Assembly: GCA_049840835.1 (NCBI GenBank)
Contig: JASGJG010000036.1
Location: forward strand, 147,000 to 210,999
DNA from: JANLTX01 sp049840835
GTDB taxonomy: Bacteria; Armatimonadota; Armatimonadia; Armatimonadales; Armatimonadaceae
Length of the DNA stretch: 64,000 bases
Direction of reading: 5' to 3'
A program made the position numbers and the translations under genes. Below the pieces are notes generated by a model. That model was not told the DNA's origin. It was given only the letters and a program-made list of their open reading frames with translations, and ran no database searches. Shown one piece after another: positions 32,847 to 42,088 of this stretch; within the stretch, counting starts at the first letter, position 1; every line of letters begins with the position of its first letter.

Positions 32847-33523
32847 CGCTTGCGGAAGCGCTTCCAGAGCGACTTCAGTCGATTTTGCCCCAGCATATGG
32901 CGGGCGATTCCCTGTGAGGCGGCAATGTCCGCGTCTTTTGCGGCAAGGTACTCGGTGGGGTCAGCGTAGGTAATCAGCTCGGGGATATTTTCCGGGTCGT
33001 AGAGATAGGCCAGGTCATAACCCTGAGCGCGCACTCTCTGACAGCGCCAGCCATCTTCCCAGTACTGATACTTCTGGGGGCTATCTGGAATCTTGCCCAC
33101 TCCCAGAGCGACCTCATGGCGAAACGCAATCAAGCACCCCACCAGGTTGTTGTGTGTGGGAATGTAGGAGAAGGGCTGCCGCGCAACAGGAAGTGGTACT
33201 CCACTGAGCCCCATATAGGCGCGGTGCGGTTCGCCCAGCCAGAGACCGAGGGCACCCCAGCTAGGGGCACTATCGAAGGCACTGGTAATTTGGTCCTGCC
33301 AGCCATGGGGCGGAATAATGTCATCGTCTAAAGTGACATAGATAGAAGCGCCTGAGGGTTGTAGAAGAGTGTCATAGGCCATGTTCAGAGTCTGGGCTTT
33401 TCCGGCGGAGCCATCCAAAATATGCAAGTCGGTGGGCAACGTTAGTGAAGCACGCAGGCGCTCCATAGCCTCGGAAAAGCCGGGGCGGGTTTGTCGAATG
33501 GTAGGCACCACCAGAAGAAACAT
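32843..33523 (-). CDS. Glycosyltransferase family 2-like protein
   Basis: A 226-residue protein with the GT-A fold: MFLLVVPTIRQTRPGF at the N-terminus, the metal-binding LDDDIIPPHGW (DxD) near residue 90, and an acceptor-side segment YWEDGW. The C-terminal part is basic (RLKSLWKRFRKR). It probably adds a sugar to an envelope glycan. No membrane helix is predicted. The leaderless -10 hexamer supports ATG 33523. Confidence 0.78.
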   Translation of the reverse strand: MFLLVVPTIRQTRPGFSEAMERLRASLTLPTDLHILDGSAGKAQTLNMAYDTLLQPSGASIYVTLDDDIIPPHGWQDQITSAFDSAPSWGALGLWLGEPHRAYMGLSGVPLPVARQPFSYIPTHNNLVGCLIAFRHEVALGVGKIPDSPQKYQYWEDGWRCQRVRAQGYDLAYLYDPENIPELITYADPTEYLAAKDADIAASQGIARHMLGQNRLKSLWKRFRKR

Positions 33524-33528
33524 GCCAT

Positions 33529-33534
33529 ATGGTA
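33529..33534 (-). promoter_or_regulatory. -10 hexamer TACCAT of glycosyltransferase gene
   Basis: Minus-strand TACCAT, 5 nt before ATG 33523; leaderless spacing. Confidence 0.5.
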
Positions 33535-33564
33535 CACTCTCCGCATCACCAAAGGAGCTGTTTT

Positions 33565-33864
33565 ATGCCACGATTCTCTCTGCAATATCATGTTCACGGA
33601 AAGTCGGACTTCATCCCTACCGAATCTATCGATGCCGATAGCATTGAAGGTGCGGCCAGCTATGTTAGCAAGCGTGTCAGCGGCACGGAAGCCGTCGCGA
33701 TCAGCCACGATGACGAGATGGTTGTGATCCCGCTAACCCAAATTCAGTACGTCGCGATTCGAGCTGTGGTGGAGCGCCGCGCAGCCCGCCCGACTGTCCG
33801 TGACTTCGACCTGGATGTGGTCGAACCCTGGAACTCGGGGCAGACGTCGGACGAGGCGAGCTAA
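33565..33864 (+). CDS. Small hypothetical protein, first of a tandem paralogous pair
   Basis: A 99-residue protein starting at ATG 33565 with AAAGGAG 8 nt upstream; the frame to 33529 lacks an RBS. It begins PRFSLQYHVHGKSDF and ends the conserved part with PLTQIQYVAI. The next gene shares both ends and a central Ala-rich helix. A C-terminal acidic tail is extra. No known domain. Confidence 0.68.
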   Translation: MPRFSLQYHVHGKSDFIPTESIDADSIEGAASYVSKRVSGTEAVAISHDDEMVVIPLTQIQYVAIRAVVERRAARPTVRDFDLDVVEPWNSGQTSDEAS

Positions 33865-34113
33865 GTGCATTCCTTCCGCGTCACCTACCATACTACCGGC
33901 GGCCCGTTCAGTCGGCTTATCGAGGCCAAAGATGCCGAGGCAGCGGAGAAGGTGGCGAAGAGCGCGATAAAGGCTGGGAGCTATGTGGAGTTCACGGAAA
34001 ATGAAATTCGCTTCAGCATCTTCCCAAATCAGATAGCGGCTATCAGTATAGAAGAGGAAAAAGCAGGCACAGTAGGTGGCGAGCGCCGTACAGTGGGGTT
34101 CGCGGGTCGGTGA
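33865..34113 (+). CDS. Small hypothetical protein, second of a tandem paralogous pair
   Basis: An 82-residue protein starting at GTG 33865, immediately after the previous stop. It keeps the shared layout: FRVTYHTTGG at the start, AKDAEAAEKVAKSAIKAG as an Ala-rich helix, and FPNQIAAISIEEE near the end (compare PLTQIQYVAI in copy 1). The esterase gene starts inside its 3' end (34110). Confidence 0.65.
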   Translation: MHSFRVTYHTTGGPFSRLIEAKDAEAAEKVAKSAIKAGSYVEFTENEIRFSIFPNQIAAISIEEEKAGTVGGERRTVGFAGR

Positions 34114-34903
34114 ACACCATCACGGGTGAGGTCCGCCGACACGAAGACTTCGCCTCGCGCCACCTGCGCGCGCGTCGGACAGTTCTCGTCTGGCTACCTC
34201 CCGTCTATCACGATAACCCACGCGCCAGCTATCCAGTTCTCTATCTCCACGATGGACAGAATCTCTTTGATGGAGCCACCAGCTTCATCCCTGGCCAGGA
34301 ATGGGGTGTGGATGAGACCGCTGACCGGCTCATCCGCACCCGCCAGATTCCTCCGATCATCATCGTGGGTATCTACAATACAGGGGTTGATAGGATTGCT
34401 GAGTACACACCCACAAAAGACAAAAAGGGGCGTGGTGGCTCCGGCGACAATTACGGCAAGTTCTTAGTCGAAGAGCTCAAAGCCATTCATTGACCACAAC
34501 TATCACACCAAATCCGGCGCGGCGGATACTGCACTCGGCGGGTCGTCGTTAGGTGGGCTCATCTCTCTCTACATTGGCCTGAAGCACCCAAAGGTCTTCG
34601 GTCGGCTCGCTGTTCTCTCTCCCTCGGTCTGGTGGGATAGCCGTGCTATTATCCGCACCGTAGATGCCCTGCACCACCGCCCCGATACCCGCATCTGGCT
34701 GGATATGGGCACCAATGAATCCGATACGTCCATCGGGGATGCTCGCCTGCTCCGTGATGCGCTCATGGCGAAGGGCTGGAAACTCAACGACACCCTGAGC
34801 TACACGGAAGCCGAAGGCGCTGGCCACAACGAAGCCGCCTGGGCTGGCTCGTATCGACCCCGTTTTGCGCTATCTCTTCCCCAATACCAGCACCGGCAAG
34901 TAG
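34110..34903 (+). pseudogene. Alpha/beta-hydrolase (esterase D / enterochelin esterase-like), two frameshifts
   Basis: Reading across three frames gives one esterase of the Fes/IroE/EsxA-like group: YPVLYLHDGQNLFDG, IIIVGIYNTG, then after a shift at about 34487 the nucleophile elbow LGGSSLGGLISLYIG, then SPSVWW, and the catalytic His in EGAGHNEAAW. A second shift at about 34843 leads to RIDPVLRYLFP and the stop at 34903. All catalytic elements survive at protein level. The second break sits in a GGG run, which suggests sequencing indels. Substrate unknown. Confidence 0.82.
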
Positions 34904-34904
34904 C

Positions 34905-36559
34905 ATGACTGACCCGCAAGAGTTAGGCATGATCGTACGTGGGTCGCTCAAAGAGGGCCTTACCCTGCGCCTGGATGAAGATGTATCCGTGGAGTCCCTA
35001 CGCGCCGGGAAGTTTGTAGTGGTCGATGGGGAAACCCAGCGCTTTTTCTCTTTAGTTACGGATGTCCGACTGGGGGCTGCCGACCCGCGTGCCTTACTCT
35101 CCCCGCCCGGCAAGAGTGCTGGTGGGAACTTACTGCGGCAAGTTCTGGCCGGGGGAGGTACGTTCGCGGAGGCCGGAGCTGCGGCCCATGCTCATGCTGG
35201 CTTCGGATGCCGTGCCCGGCGCACTCACTGAGAGTGACTTGCGCCCTGTAAAGACCATTCCTGGCCACTTTCGCCCGGTCTATGAAGCCACCGAGGAAGA
35301 TGTGGCGGCTATCTTCGGTTCGGAGAAGCAAGGCGAGAAGTTCTTTGAGGTCGGCCAGCCGTTAGATATGGAAACTCCGGTCTGCCTGAATCTGGACCGC
35401 TTCATTGAGCGCAGCAGTGGTATCTTCGGCAAGAGCGGCACGGGTAAAACCTTCCTTACTCGACTTGCTCTGTGCGGCATTCTACGAAACCAGAAAGCCG
35501 CGTGCCTAATCTTCGATATGCACTCCGAGTACGGCTGGTCGGGCACGTTCGAGGGTGCCGGTGGCGAGGTGCGCGGCCTGAAGCAGTACTTTGGAGAGCG
35601 TGTTCAGATATTCTCCCTGGACCCGGATAGCTCCCGGCGGCGCAATGTCCGCGCGGACTTCGATGTCAAAATTCCCTACTCCCAGATAGAACCTGAGGAC
35701 ATTCTGCTCTTAGCGGGTGAACTGCGCCTGCCTCCCACAGCTGCCGAGACAAGTTATCTGTTACAAGAGGTTTACCGAGACGCCTGGTTGGGGTGGCTGT
35801 TAGACGCTGACGCCGATGCCATGAAGACCTTCGCCGATGAGCGGGGTGGTAACCTGGCATCTCTGGCCGCTCTCCGGCGCCGAATGCAGCGCCTGAGGGC
35901 CGTGTGTGGCAAGTTCCTGGTGCCGACGATATCCAGAGAAGACGATGCCGTGGCTGCGATTCTGCGCCGCTTAGATCAGGGTATCTCGGTGGTATTGGAG
36001 TTCGGCACGCAGTCTCAGACCCTGGCTTACATGCTGGTCGCCAATATCCTGACCCGGCGGCTTCACGGCGAGTATGTCAAGAAGAAGGAAAGCTTCCTTG
36101 GTGGCCAGGGCGAAGACCCCCGCCCACTGGTCATCTGTATCGAGGAAGCCCACAAATTCTTAGACCCCTCGGTAGCTTCGCAGACCATCTTCGGCACCAT
36201 CGCGCGGGAGCTACGCAAGTACAACGTGACTCTGTTAGTGGTAGATCAGCGCCCCAGTGGAATCGCCGATGACGTTCTCTCTCAGATAGGCACCCGAGTT
36301 TCTTGCCTGCTCAACGATGAGAAAGATATAGACGCGGTCCTCACTGGCATGGCCGGAGCTCGTGAGCTGCGGGGATTACTCGCCTCGCTAGACTCCAGAG
36401 CAGCAAGCTCTGGTGCTCGGTCACGCTGTGCCCATGCCAGTAGTTATCAAAACCCGGACCTACGACGATGAGAACTTCCGCCGAGCCATGGGCGGCTTTT
36501 CGCAAGCTGCCCGCACAACCGAACAGCGCCAGAAAGACATGGCGCTTGATTTCGATTGA
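34905..36559 (+). pseudogene. HerA-like ATPase (DUF87/DUF853), two frameshifts
   Basis: Three frames read as one protein. The N-terminal HerA barrel (ELGMIVRGSLKEGLTLRLDEDVSVE) begins at ATG 34905; a shift at about 35165-35190 leads to RPMLMLASD and the ATPase core with Walker A GIFGKSGTGKTFLT and Walker B PLVICIEEAHKFLD; a second shift at about 36395-36402 leads to QALVLGHAVPMPVVIKTRTYDDENF and the stop at 36559. HerA is a hexameric DNA translocase that works with NurA nuclease in end resection; no nurA lies here. Bacterial homologues may serve phage defence or DNA repair. Confidence 0.88.
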
Positions 36560-36562
36560 ACG

Positions 36563-36790
36563 ATGTCTGGCATTTCCTATAACTTTCGTGTCGATGATTG
36601 GGGGGATATCACGCAAGCCAAGCTGGCGACCTTGCTGGTAGTATGGACCCTACACCCACCGACTTACCTCGGAACAATCGCGCGAGAACGACCAACGACG
36701 TTCTCCCTGACTCTGCTCAGTCAGCGCCACCTGGGAGAGTTTCTTATGTTGTGCACCAGGAAAGGCATCAAAATTACTGTCGTTCCCTGA
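36563..36790 (+). CDS. Small hypothetical protein downstream of HerA-like gene
   Basis: A 75-residue ORF starting 3 nt after the herA-like stop. Mixed alpha/beta pattern with VDDWGDITQAKLATLLVVW near the start and RKGIKITVVP at the end. No Shine-Dalgarno, but the spacing allows reinitiation. Not recognised; it could be a chance ORF. Confidence 0.42.
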   Translation: MSGISYNFRVDDWGDITQAKLATLLVVWTLHPPTYLGTIARERPTTFSLTLLSQRHLGEFLMLCTRKGIKITVVP

Positions 36791-36802
36791 TGCCCGACTG
36801 GT

Positions 36803-37615
36803 TCAGGTGAGTTTGCAGTAGAAGCACCCCACGCGGCAAGTTTCCTCGAAGCCAAGCTTCTGGTAGATAGAGAATCCCATGGGAGAAGATTGTAGTATTC
36901 CCACTCGATACTCCCTCTCTCGGGCATCTATAAGAGGCTGGAGAGTAACCGCTGTTCCAACCCCCTTGCCGCGCACGTCGGGCAGTGTGCCCACGTTGTA
37001 GATTCCAGCAACGCCAGCACTGTAGTAAACCAGGGAGGTGGCCACCGGTATACCATCCAGGTAGGCGGTATAGAAGCTTTGAGGGAATTCTAAGCCCAGT
37101 CCCAGCATCAGGTCATAGGTAGCGGCCTCTGTGTCTTCGGGGAATCCAAAAATCTTGGTAAGCAGATGAGCGTAGGGACGTAAAGACTCTGTATCGTCTA
37201 CTCTTTTGATTTCAAGCCCGGATACACCGGGAACGTTTTCGGGCAGCTTACTCAGGTCTGCCGCCATACCGGGAGGACCTTCTTTATATTCAAAGCCATG
37301 AGGCACTAGAAGGGCTTCCCAGCTCTCCTTCGAAACGCCTTCTTCTAACCACAAGCCCATACTGCCAACGTTCTTTGACCGGAAATATGTCTGCGCTTCA
37401 CAAATGAGTGCAGAGTCTGCGGGTGTGGCATCACGGGAACTGAGCAGGCTATTGAACCAGAAATGGGGATGCGGAACTTGCCAGCGAATCAGGCCATCAG
37501 CTTGAGTGAACTCGGCTACGGGCGAGTGTTCGAACTGGCGAAAGAAGTTATACAGGTTGCCTTTATTGGCAGTAGTAAACGCAGAAGGCGATAGCTCGGT
37601 CAGTATTTCAGACAT
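36803..37615 (-). CDS. GNAT-family N-acetyltransferase
   Basis: A 270-residue protein with a C-terminal GNAT domain: the acetyl-CoA-binding motif A is VGTLPDVRGKGVGTAVTLQPL, and motif B is SPMGFSIYQKLGFEETC. The N-terminal 120 residues may be a second, degenerate GNAT-like domain (TQADGLIRWQVPHPHFWFNS). It starts at ATG 37615 with GGATAGGAA upstream. The acyl acceptor is unknown. Confidence 0.88.
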   Translation of the reverse strand: MSEILTELSPSAFTTANKGNLYNFFRQFEHSPVAEFTQADGLIRWQVPHPHFWFNSLLSSRDATPADSALICEAQTYFRSKNVGSMGLWLEEGVSKESWEALLVPHGFEYKEGPPGMAADLSKLPENVPGVSGLEIKRVDDTESLRPYAHLLTKIFGFPEDTEAATYDLMLGLGLEFPQSFYTAYLDGIPVATSLVYYSAGVAGIYNVGTLPDVRGKGVGTAVTLQPLIDAREREYRVGILQSSPMGFSIYQKLGFEETCRVGCFYCKLT

Positions 37616-37773
37616 TTTCCTATCCTCAATTCATGAACCCAAAGTATGGCGATTTGTTTATTTTATGGCAGCAGTTGTTCCTCCTACTGAAACTACGGAT
37701 GGAGCACTCCTGTCATAGGGAAAACCAGTAGTGGCGTTAAGCGTCCCTGGTAGACTGGTATCTTAAGAGCAGC

Positions 37774-39320
37774 ATGCCCATCTTCGACATTCCCCTCCTC
37801 CACCCATTCAACTTAAAGGCACCTCCGTAACGACCATACTGCCAACGGGGGCGACGCGCTTGAAGAACCTGACGCTTACCTGGGGCGATGTGGTTATCAC
37901 CGCCGACGATGGTGAATTGTTGATACAGGATGGCACGGTAGCCCGGCTCAGCGTTACTGGGAACATCAATTTGACTCGTGGGCCGGACCACATGACTGCT
38001 ACCCGGCTGGCTATCACAAACGAGACCATGGTGGCCGAAGGGGTAGTACTCATCGGGCCACCACTGCGCTTCGAGAGCAATCGACTTACCGGGAAGATCG
38101 GGCAGACACTGACCCTGGATGCCCCCACGGTCGGCTCGCTTACCGGAGAACTGAAGATACAGGCAAAGAGCCTCCAGCTGGAGAAGAACGGTCAGATGTC
38201 TCTTACGGAGGCACAGATAAAACTCTGGGGCGCGCGGCTGATTCGGGTGAAGCCAGCTTCGCTAAAGCTGGGCGGCGATCAGAGCACCCAGGGTGGACCG
38301 TCCCTGCCACTTACCTATCGATCCTCGGCCATCAGCGGGCAGGTGTTAGGTCTGCGTATTCCGTTCAAGGTGTACGGGTTCAATGCCCTCGGTGATATTG
38401 ATCAGACATCACGGCGTGGGGTGCAGTATGGTCTGGCGCTCCAAAAAAATCTTGCCCTACGCTCGACTCCTGGTGACTGGCGCCGTGTGCCGCTGGGGGT
38501 AGACCCGAAGCTGCCTATGCCGAATGCCTGGAGTGTAGCCCGACCAGAAAAAGTGGATACGCTTCTACTGGCCGATGATATTCTCTCGCAACCATCGCAG
38601 GTACGCACTCGAACCTGGACGGATGCTGTGCGCGCGGATATCGGGATACAGTGGCAGCATCACCGTGAGTTCGCCACACGCCGCCAGGGACCATTGCTGC
38701 TCTCGAAAAAGCCAGAGGTCATCTACTCGGCGACCTATCCACTCAGCCCGGCTCGTGTTCCACTAACACGCAATGGTATGACCACGGTTCGCTGGACCGC
38801 ATTTCTGGAAGCCGCCACCGGGCGCTATGAAGAAGTCCGGCTCGGCGCCACCAACCAGACTATATCGGCGAATCGCACGGGCTACTCCGCAGGGGTCGCC
38901 AGCTCGCCCCTATTAGTTGGTAAGGACCTGCTCGCCGGTGTCCAGTTACGCCAGACACATCTGCGCTACTCCGGCGATAAGCACTTCAATATCAACGAAA
39001 TTGGCACCGGTCTGGAGTGGAAACCTGCTCCCTATGCTGGCCTTGGCGTCGCTGTGATTCGGCGTAATCTGAGAGGCGAGACCCCGTTCTTCTTCGACCA
39101 GGTAGATGCCGCGGATGAAGGTCAACTCCGCATTCGCTTCCCCATAACTCGGAAGCTGGCAGGTGGAATTCTGGCCCGCCGTGATCTGAAACAGGGCCAT
39201 ACCTTCGACACGGAGTACACCATTGCGGTGCGTAGTGCGGGTATTGAGCCCCGCCTGACCTATCGCACTCTGAACCGCCAGCTCGGTCTACGTTTTGCCC
39301 TACCCGCCTTCGAGAGGTAG
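37774..39320 (+). CDS. OstA/LptD-like outer-membrane protein (5' frameshift likely)
   Basis: The main frame runs to 39320; its first start codon is TTG 37860, but coding character continues upstream (IQLKGTSVTTILPTGATRLKNLTLTWG) without an ATG. ATG 37774 in another frame encodes PIFDIPLLHP and joins by a one-base shift at about 37805. Residues near the start (GDVVITADDGELL, VTGNINLTRGPDHMTATRL) have the repeating beta pattern of OstA/LptA domains. The C-terminal 300 residues resemble a beta-barrel with alternating hydrophobic strands. No signal peptide is visible. Role in lipid transport to the outer membrane is an inference. Confidence 0.6.
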
Positions 39321-39325
39321 AGAGG

Positions 39326-39331
39326 TATAAT
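39326..39331 (+). promoter_or_regulatory. -10 hexamer TATAAT of gpsA
   Basis: Consensus TATAAT, 6 nt before GTG 39338, no Shine-Dalgarno; strong example of the leaderless arrangement. Confidence 0.65.
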
Positions 39332-39337
39332 CGCGCT

Positions 39338-40343
39338 GTGATTGGGGTAGCTACCGTCCTTGGGGCGGGTTCTTGGGGGACAGCGCTGGCGCTGCTGCTA
39401 GCGGAGGGTGGCGAGGTCCGGTTGTGGGAGTACTCTGCGGAGCGCGCCCGGCGGCTCGCCCACGACCGAGAGAACCGGCAGTACCTGGCCGGAAACACTT
39501 CCCCGATGCCCTGATTTCCACCAATGACCTTGCTGGGGCACTCAGGCAGCCTCGTTGGTTGTATTGGCCGTACCCAGCGGCGCGGCGGCAAGAGCGCTCT
39601 CCGAAGCGGCACCCTATCTTCCTCAGATGCGATTCTGGTGCTTGCCTCCAAAGGTATCGACCCGACAACTCTGGAAACCCCTGCCGATGTTGCGGCGCGC
39701 CTAGTGCCTGGCCTACCCGTCGTCGCGCTCTCCGGGCCGAACCTGGCACGTGAGGTCGCCTGTGGGGTGCCGACAGGCAGCCGTAGCTGCCTCAGAGAGC
39801 GCACAGGCAGCCACTATCGTTGCTGAGCGTTTCAACCGCCCCACGTTTCGTACCTATGTCAGCAGCGATATTCGCGGTGTGGAACTGGGTGGCGCCGTAA
39901 AAAACGTGTTAGCGATTGCGGGCGGAGTAAGCGATGGTCTGGGCTATGGCGATAACACCAAGGCTGCCCTGCTGACCCGTGGTCTCTCCGAAATGGCCCG
40001 CCTGGGTGTCGTACTGGGCGCCCACAAGGAGACCTTCTACGGCCTCGCGGGAGTCGGCGACCTGATTGCGACAGCTGCCAGCCGCCTCTCTCGTAACTGG
40101 CGTGTGGGCAACGGTCTGGCACAGGGCAAACCACTTCCCGAAATCCTGACTGAGCTAGGTCAGGTTGCCGAAGGTGTTCCCACGGCGTCTGCTGTCGTTG
40201 CGCTGGCTCAGCGCCATAGTCTGGAGCTACCCGTGTGCGCCTCGGTACATGCGCTTCTGCAGGGCAAGTTTACTCCAGAGGAGGCCGTAAATCGTCTCAC
40301 CGTAGGACGGTCGGCCCGATTCGAGAGTGAGCCTATCGTTTAG
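39338..40343 (+). pseudogene. gpsA: Glycerol-3-phosphate dehydrogenase (NAD(P)+), four frameshifts
   Basis: All segments of GpsA are present, but in different frames: GAGSWGTALALLLAEGG (NAD-binding, from GTG 39338), KHFPDALISTNDLAGAL, AASLVVLAVPSGAAARAL, DAILVLASKGIDPTTLE with VVALSGPNLAREVA, then AAVAASESAQAAT to the end with GGAVKNVLAIAGGVSDGLGYGDN and the active-site Lys. Shifts occur at about 39495, 39540, 39630 and 39775. The enzyme makes sn-glycerol-3-phosphate for phospholipids and is normally needed. Conservation in every frame argues for sequencing or assembly indels rather than old decay. Confidence 0.9.
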
Positions 40344-40360
40344 GGCATTCTGGCAACTAT

Positions 40361-40394
40361 TTCTAAATTCGGATAAAATTATCTTAATTTAGAA
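40361..40394. promoter_or_regulatory. Nested palindrome, likely autoregulatory operator of the Rrf2 gene
   Basis: Outer arms TTCTAAATT (40361-40369) and AATTTAGAA (40386-40394) are perfect inverted repeats. Inside them GATAA (40372-40376) pairs with TTATC (40379-40383). The 34-bp palindrome covers the presumed -10 (TAAAAT) and ends on the A of the start codon, so a dimeric regulator bound here would block RNA polymerase. Confidence 0.7.
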
Positions 40395-40813
40395 TGATAC
40401 TCTCACAGACTGCCGAGTACGCACTCCGAGCTATGGCTTATCTGGCCGAGCAGGGAGTGGCAGCGCCGATTCCTCCTATAGCGGCAGCCACTAAGACCCC
40501 GCCAGATTATCTAGCGAAGGTTATGCAGTTGCTGGCGCAAGCCGAGCTGGTGGTCGGGAAACGCGGACGAACCGGGGGGTACGCTCTGGCTCGACCTGCA
40601 GGAGAGACCACAGTACTGGAGATTATCAACGCGGTTGACCCTATTCGGCGTATCTATTCCTGTCCGCTCAGCCTTCCCCACCATGCAACAAAACTCTGCC
40701 CACTACATCGCCGGTTAGATGCGGCAGCAGCCTATCTGGAGCAGGCGTTTGGCACAACTACGCTGGCCGATATCATCGCGGAGCCTATCTTCGCCGAGGG
40801 ACCGGATAAGTGA
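40394..40813 (+). CDS. Rrf2-family transcriptional regulator
   Basis: A 139-residue winged-helix repressor of the Rrf2 family: MILSQTAEYALRAMAYLA start, recognition region IAAATKTPPDYLAKVMQLL, and wing KRGRTGGYALARPAGETTVLEIINAVD. Two or three cysteines in SCPLSLPHHATKLCPLHRRLD (with His) lie where IscR/NsrR bind Fe-S clusters, so redox or iron sensing is possible. The start codon overlaps the palindromic operator, suggesting autorepression. The stop overlaps the following cytochrome-like gene (GTGA), so that gene is probably in the regulon. Confidence 0.93.
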   Translation: MILSQTAEYALRAMAYLAEQGVAAPIPPIAAATKTPPDYLAKVMQLLAQAELVVGKRGRTGGYALARPAGETTVLEIINAVDPIRRIYSCPLSLPHHATKLCPLHRRLDAAAAYLEQAFGTTTLADIIAEPIFAEGPDK

Positions 40814-42088
40814 AGCGAGCAAGTGTTGTTGTATTGCTCACGGGGCTAGCCATCCTTCCTGCATTTTTCGGGCGGGCACAGACGGGTGACCCAAACGCGC
40901 TGGCAGATTATTTAGACCCAAAAATATCGGCAACAGGACCGGTGGAGAAACTGAAAGAGAAGCTCGATAAGGGAGAGTTGAAGCTGAGTTATGAGAGCGG
41001 GCAGGGCTATCTGCGGTCGGTGCTGCGTGCGCTTGGTATCTCCTCCGCCACACAAACATTGGTGTTCTCTAAGACCAGCCTGCAGTCCCATGCCATCACT
41101 CCGCGAACACCGCGGGCACTGTATTTTTCCGACGAATGCTATGTGGGCTGGGTAAATGGTGGCGAGAACCTGAGAGCTTGCCAGCGCAGACCCGGTCTAT
41201 GGCATGCGGTTCTACACACTGGAAAACGCACCTGCGGCACGCCCGAAGCTGGCTCGACAAACCTACGACTGCCTGCAATGCCACAGTGGCCCACTGACTG
41301 ATGATGTCCCTGGTGTCATGGTGCGCTCTGTCTATCCCTGGCGAGATGGTCGCCCGGCGCTTCAGAACGGTTCGTATCGAACCACGGATTCCAGTCCACT
41401 GAAAGAGCGCTGGGGTGGCTGGTATGTTACGGGCACGCACGGCACCGAGCGACATTTGGGGAACGCGTTTGTGAAGGGCGATGAGAACTACGCTGTTTTG
41501 GATCCGAACGATGGTGCGAATATCACCGACCTGCGCACGTTTTTCGATACCAGCGCGTATCTCACGCCGCATTCGGATATCGTTGCGCTATTGGTGGCGG
41601 AGCATCAGATGGGAGTTCAGAATCTTCTAACTCGTGCCAGCTACGGTACCCGAAGCGCCCTGCGGGACATGAAGATCATCCACCCGGAGCTAAAAGACGC
41701 TGAATATTCGGAAAGCTGTCTGAGCCGGGTGAAGAGTGTCTGCGAGCCACTGGTGCGGGACTTATTCATGGCAGAAGAAGCCCCGCTCGGTGCACCGATA
41801 GCGGGCACAAGTCGGTTCGCGGCGCAGTATGAGAAATCTGGACCGCTGCGACAGCTAGATCTGAAAACGCGGCTCTACGCGCTTCGCTGCTCTCCCATGG
41901 TATTCTCCCCATCGTTAGAGAACCTGCCGCTGGTAGGTCGCGCCTACTTGACCCGACGCTTTATCGACGTTTTAGAAGGGCGAGATCCGAAGATTACGCT
42001 CCCGGAAGCAGAGCGAGCCGCTATCCGGGAAATTCTTCAGAAGACCCGCCCCTGGCTGGTTACTCCGCCGCCTCCACCAGGGTCTTAA
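40810..42088 (+). pseudogene. Secreted mono-heme cytochrome c-domain protein, frameshifted
   Basis: GTG 40810 overlaps the Rrf2 stop. A signal peptide (residues 1-23) is followed by VFSKTSLQSHAITPRTPRALYFSDECYVGWV, a block typical of planctomycetal/acidobacterial cytochrome-like proteins. The frame breaks at about 41173; the second frame continues with ELASADPVYGMRFYTLEN, a single heme-binding CLQCH, VPGVMVRSVYP and SPLKERWGGWYVTGTHG, all in the family order, to 42088. The protein probably transfers electrons in the periplasm. Control by the Rrf2 protein is inferred from overlap. Confidence 0.82.

Noticed and set aside
36563..36790. A toxin or nuclease partner (NurA) of the HerA-like ATPase
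   Set aside because: The 75-residue ORF is far too short and has no NurA motifs.
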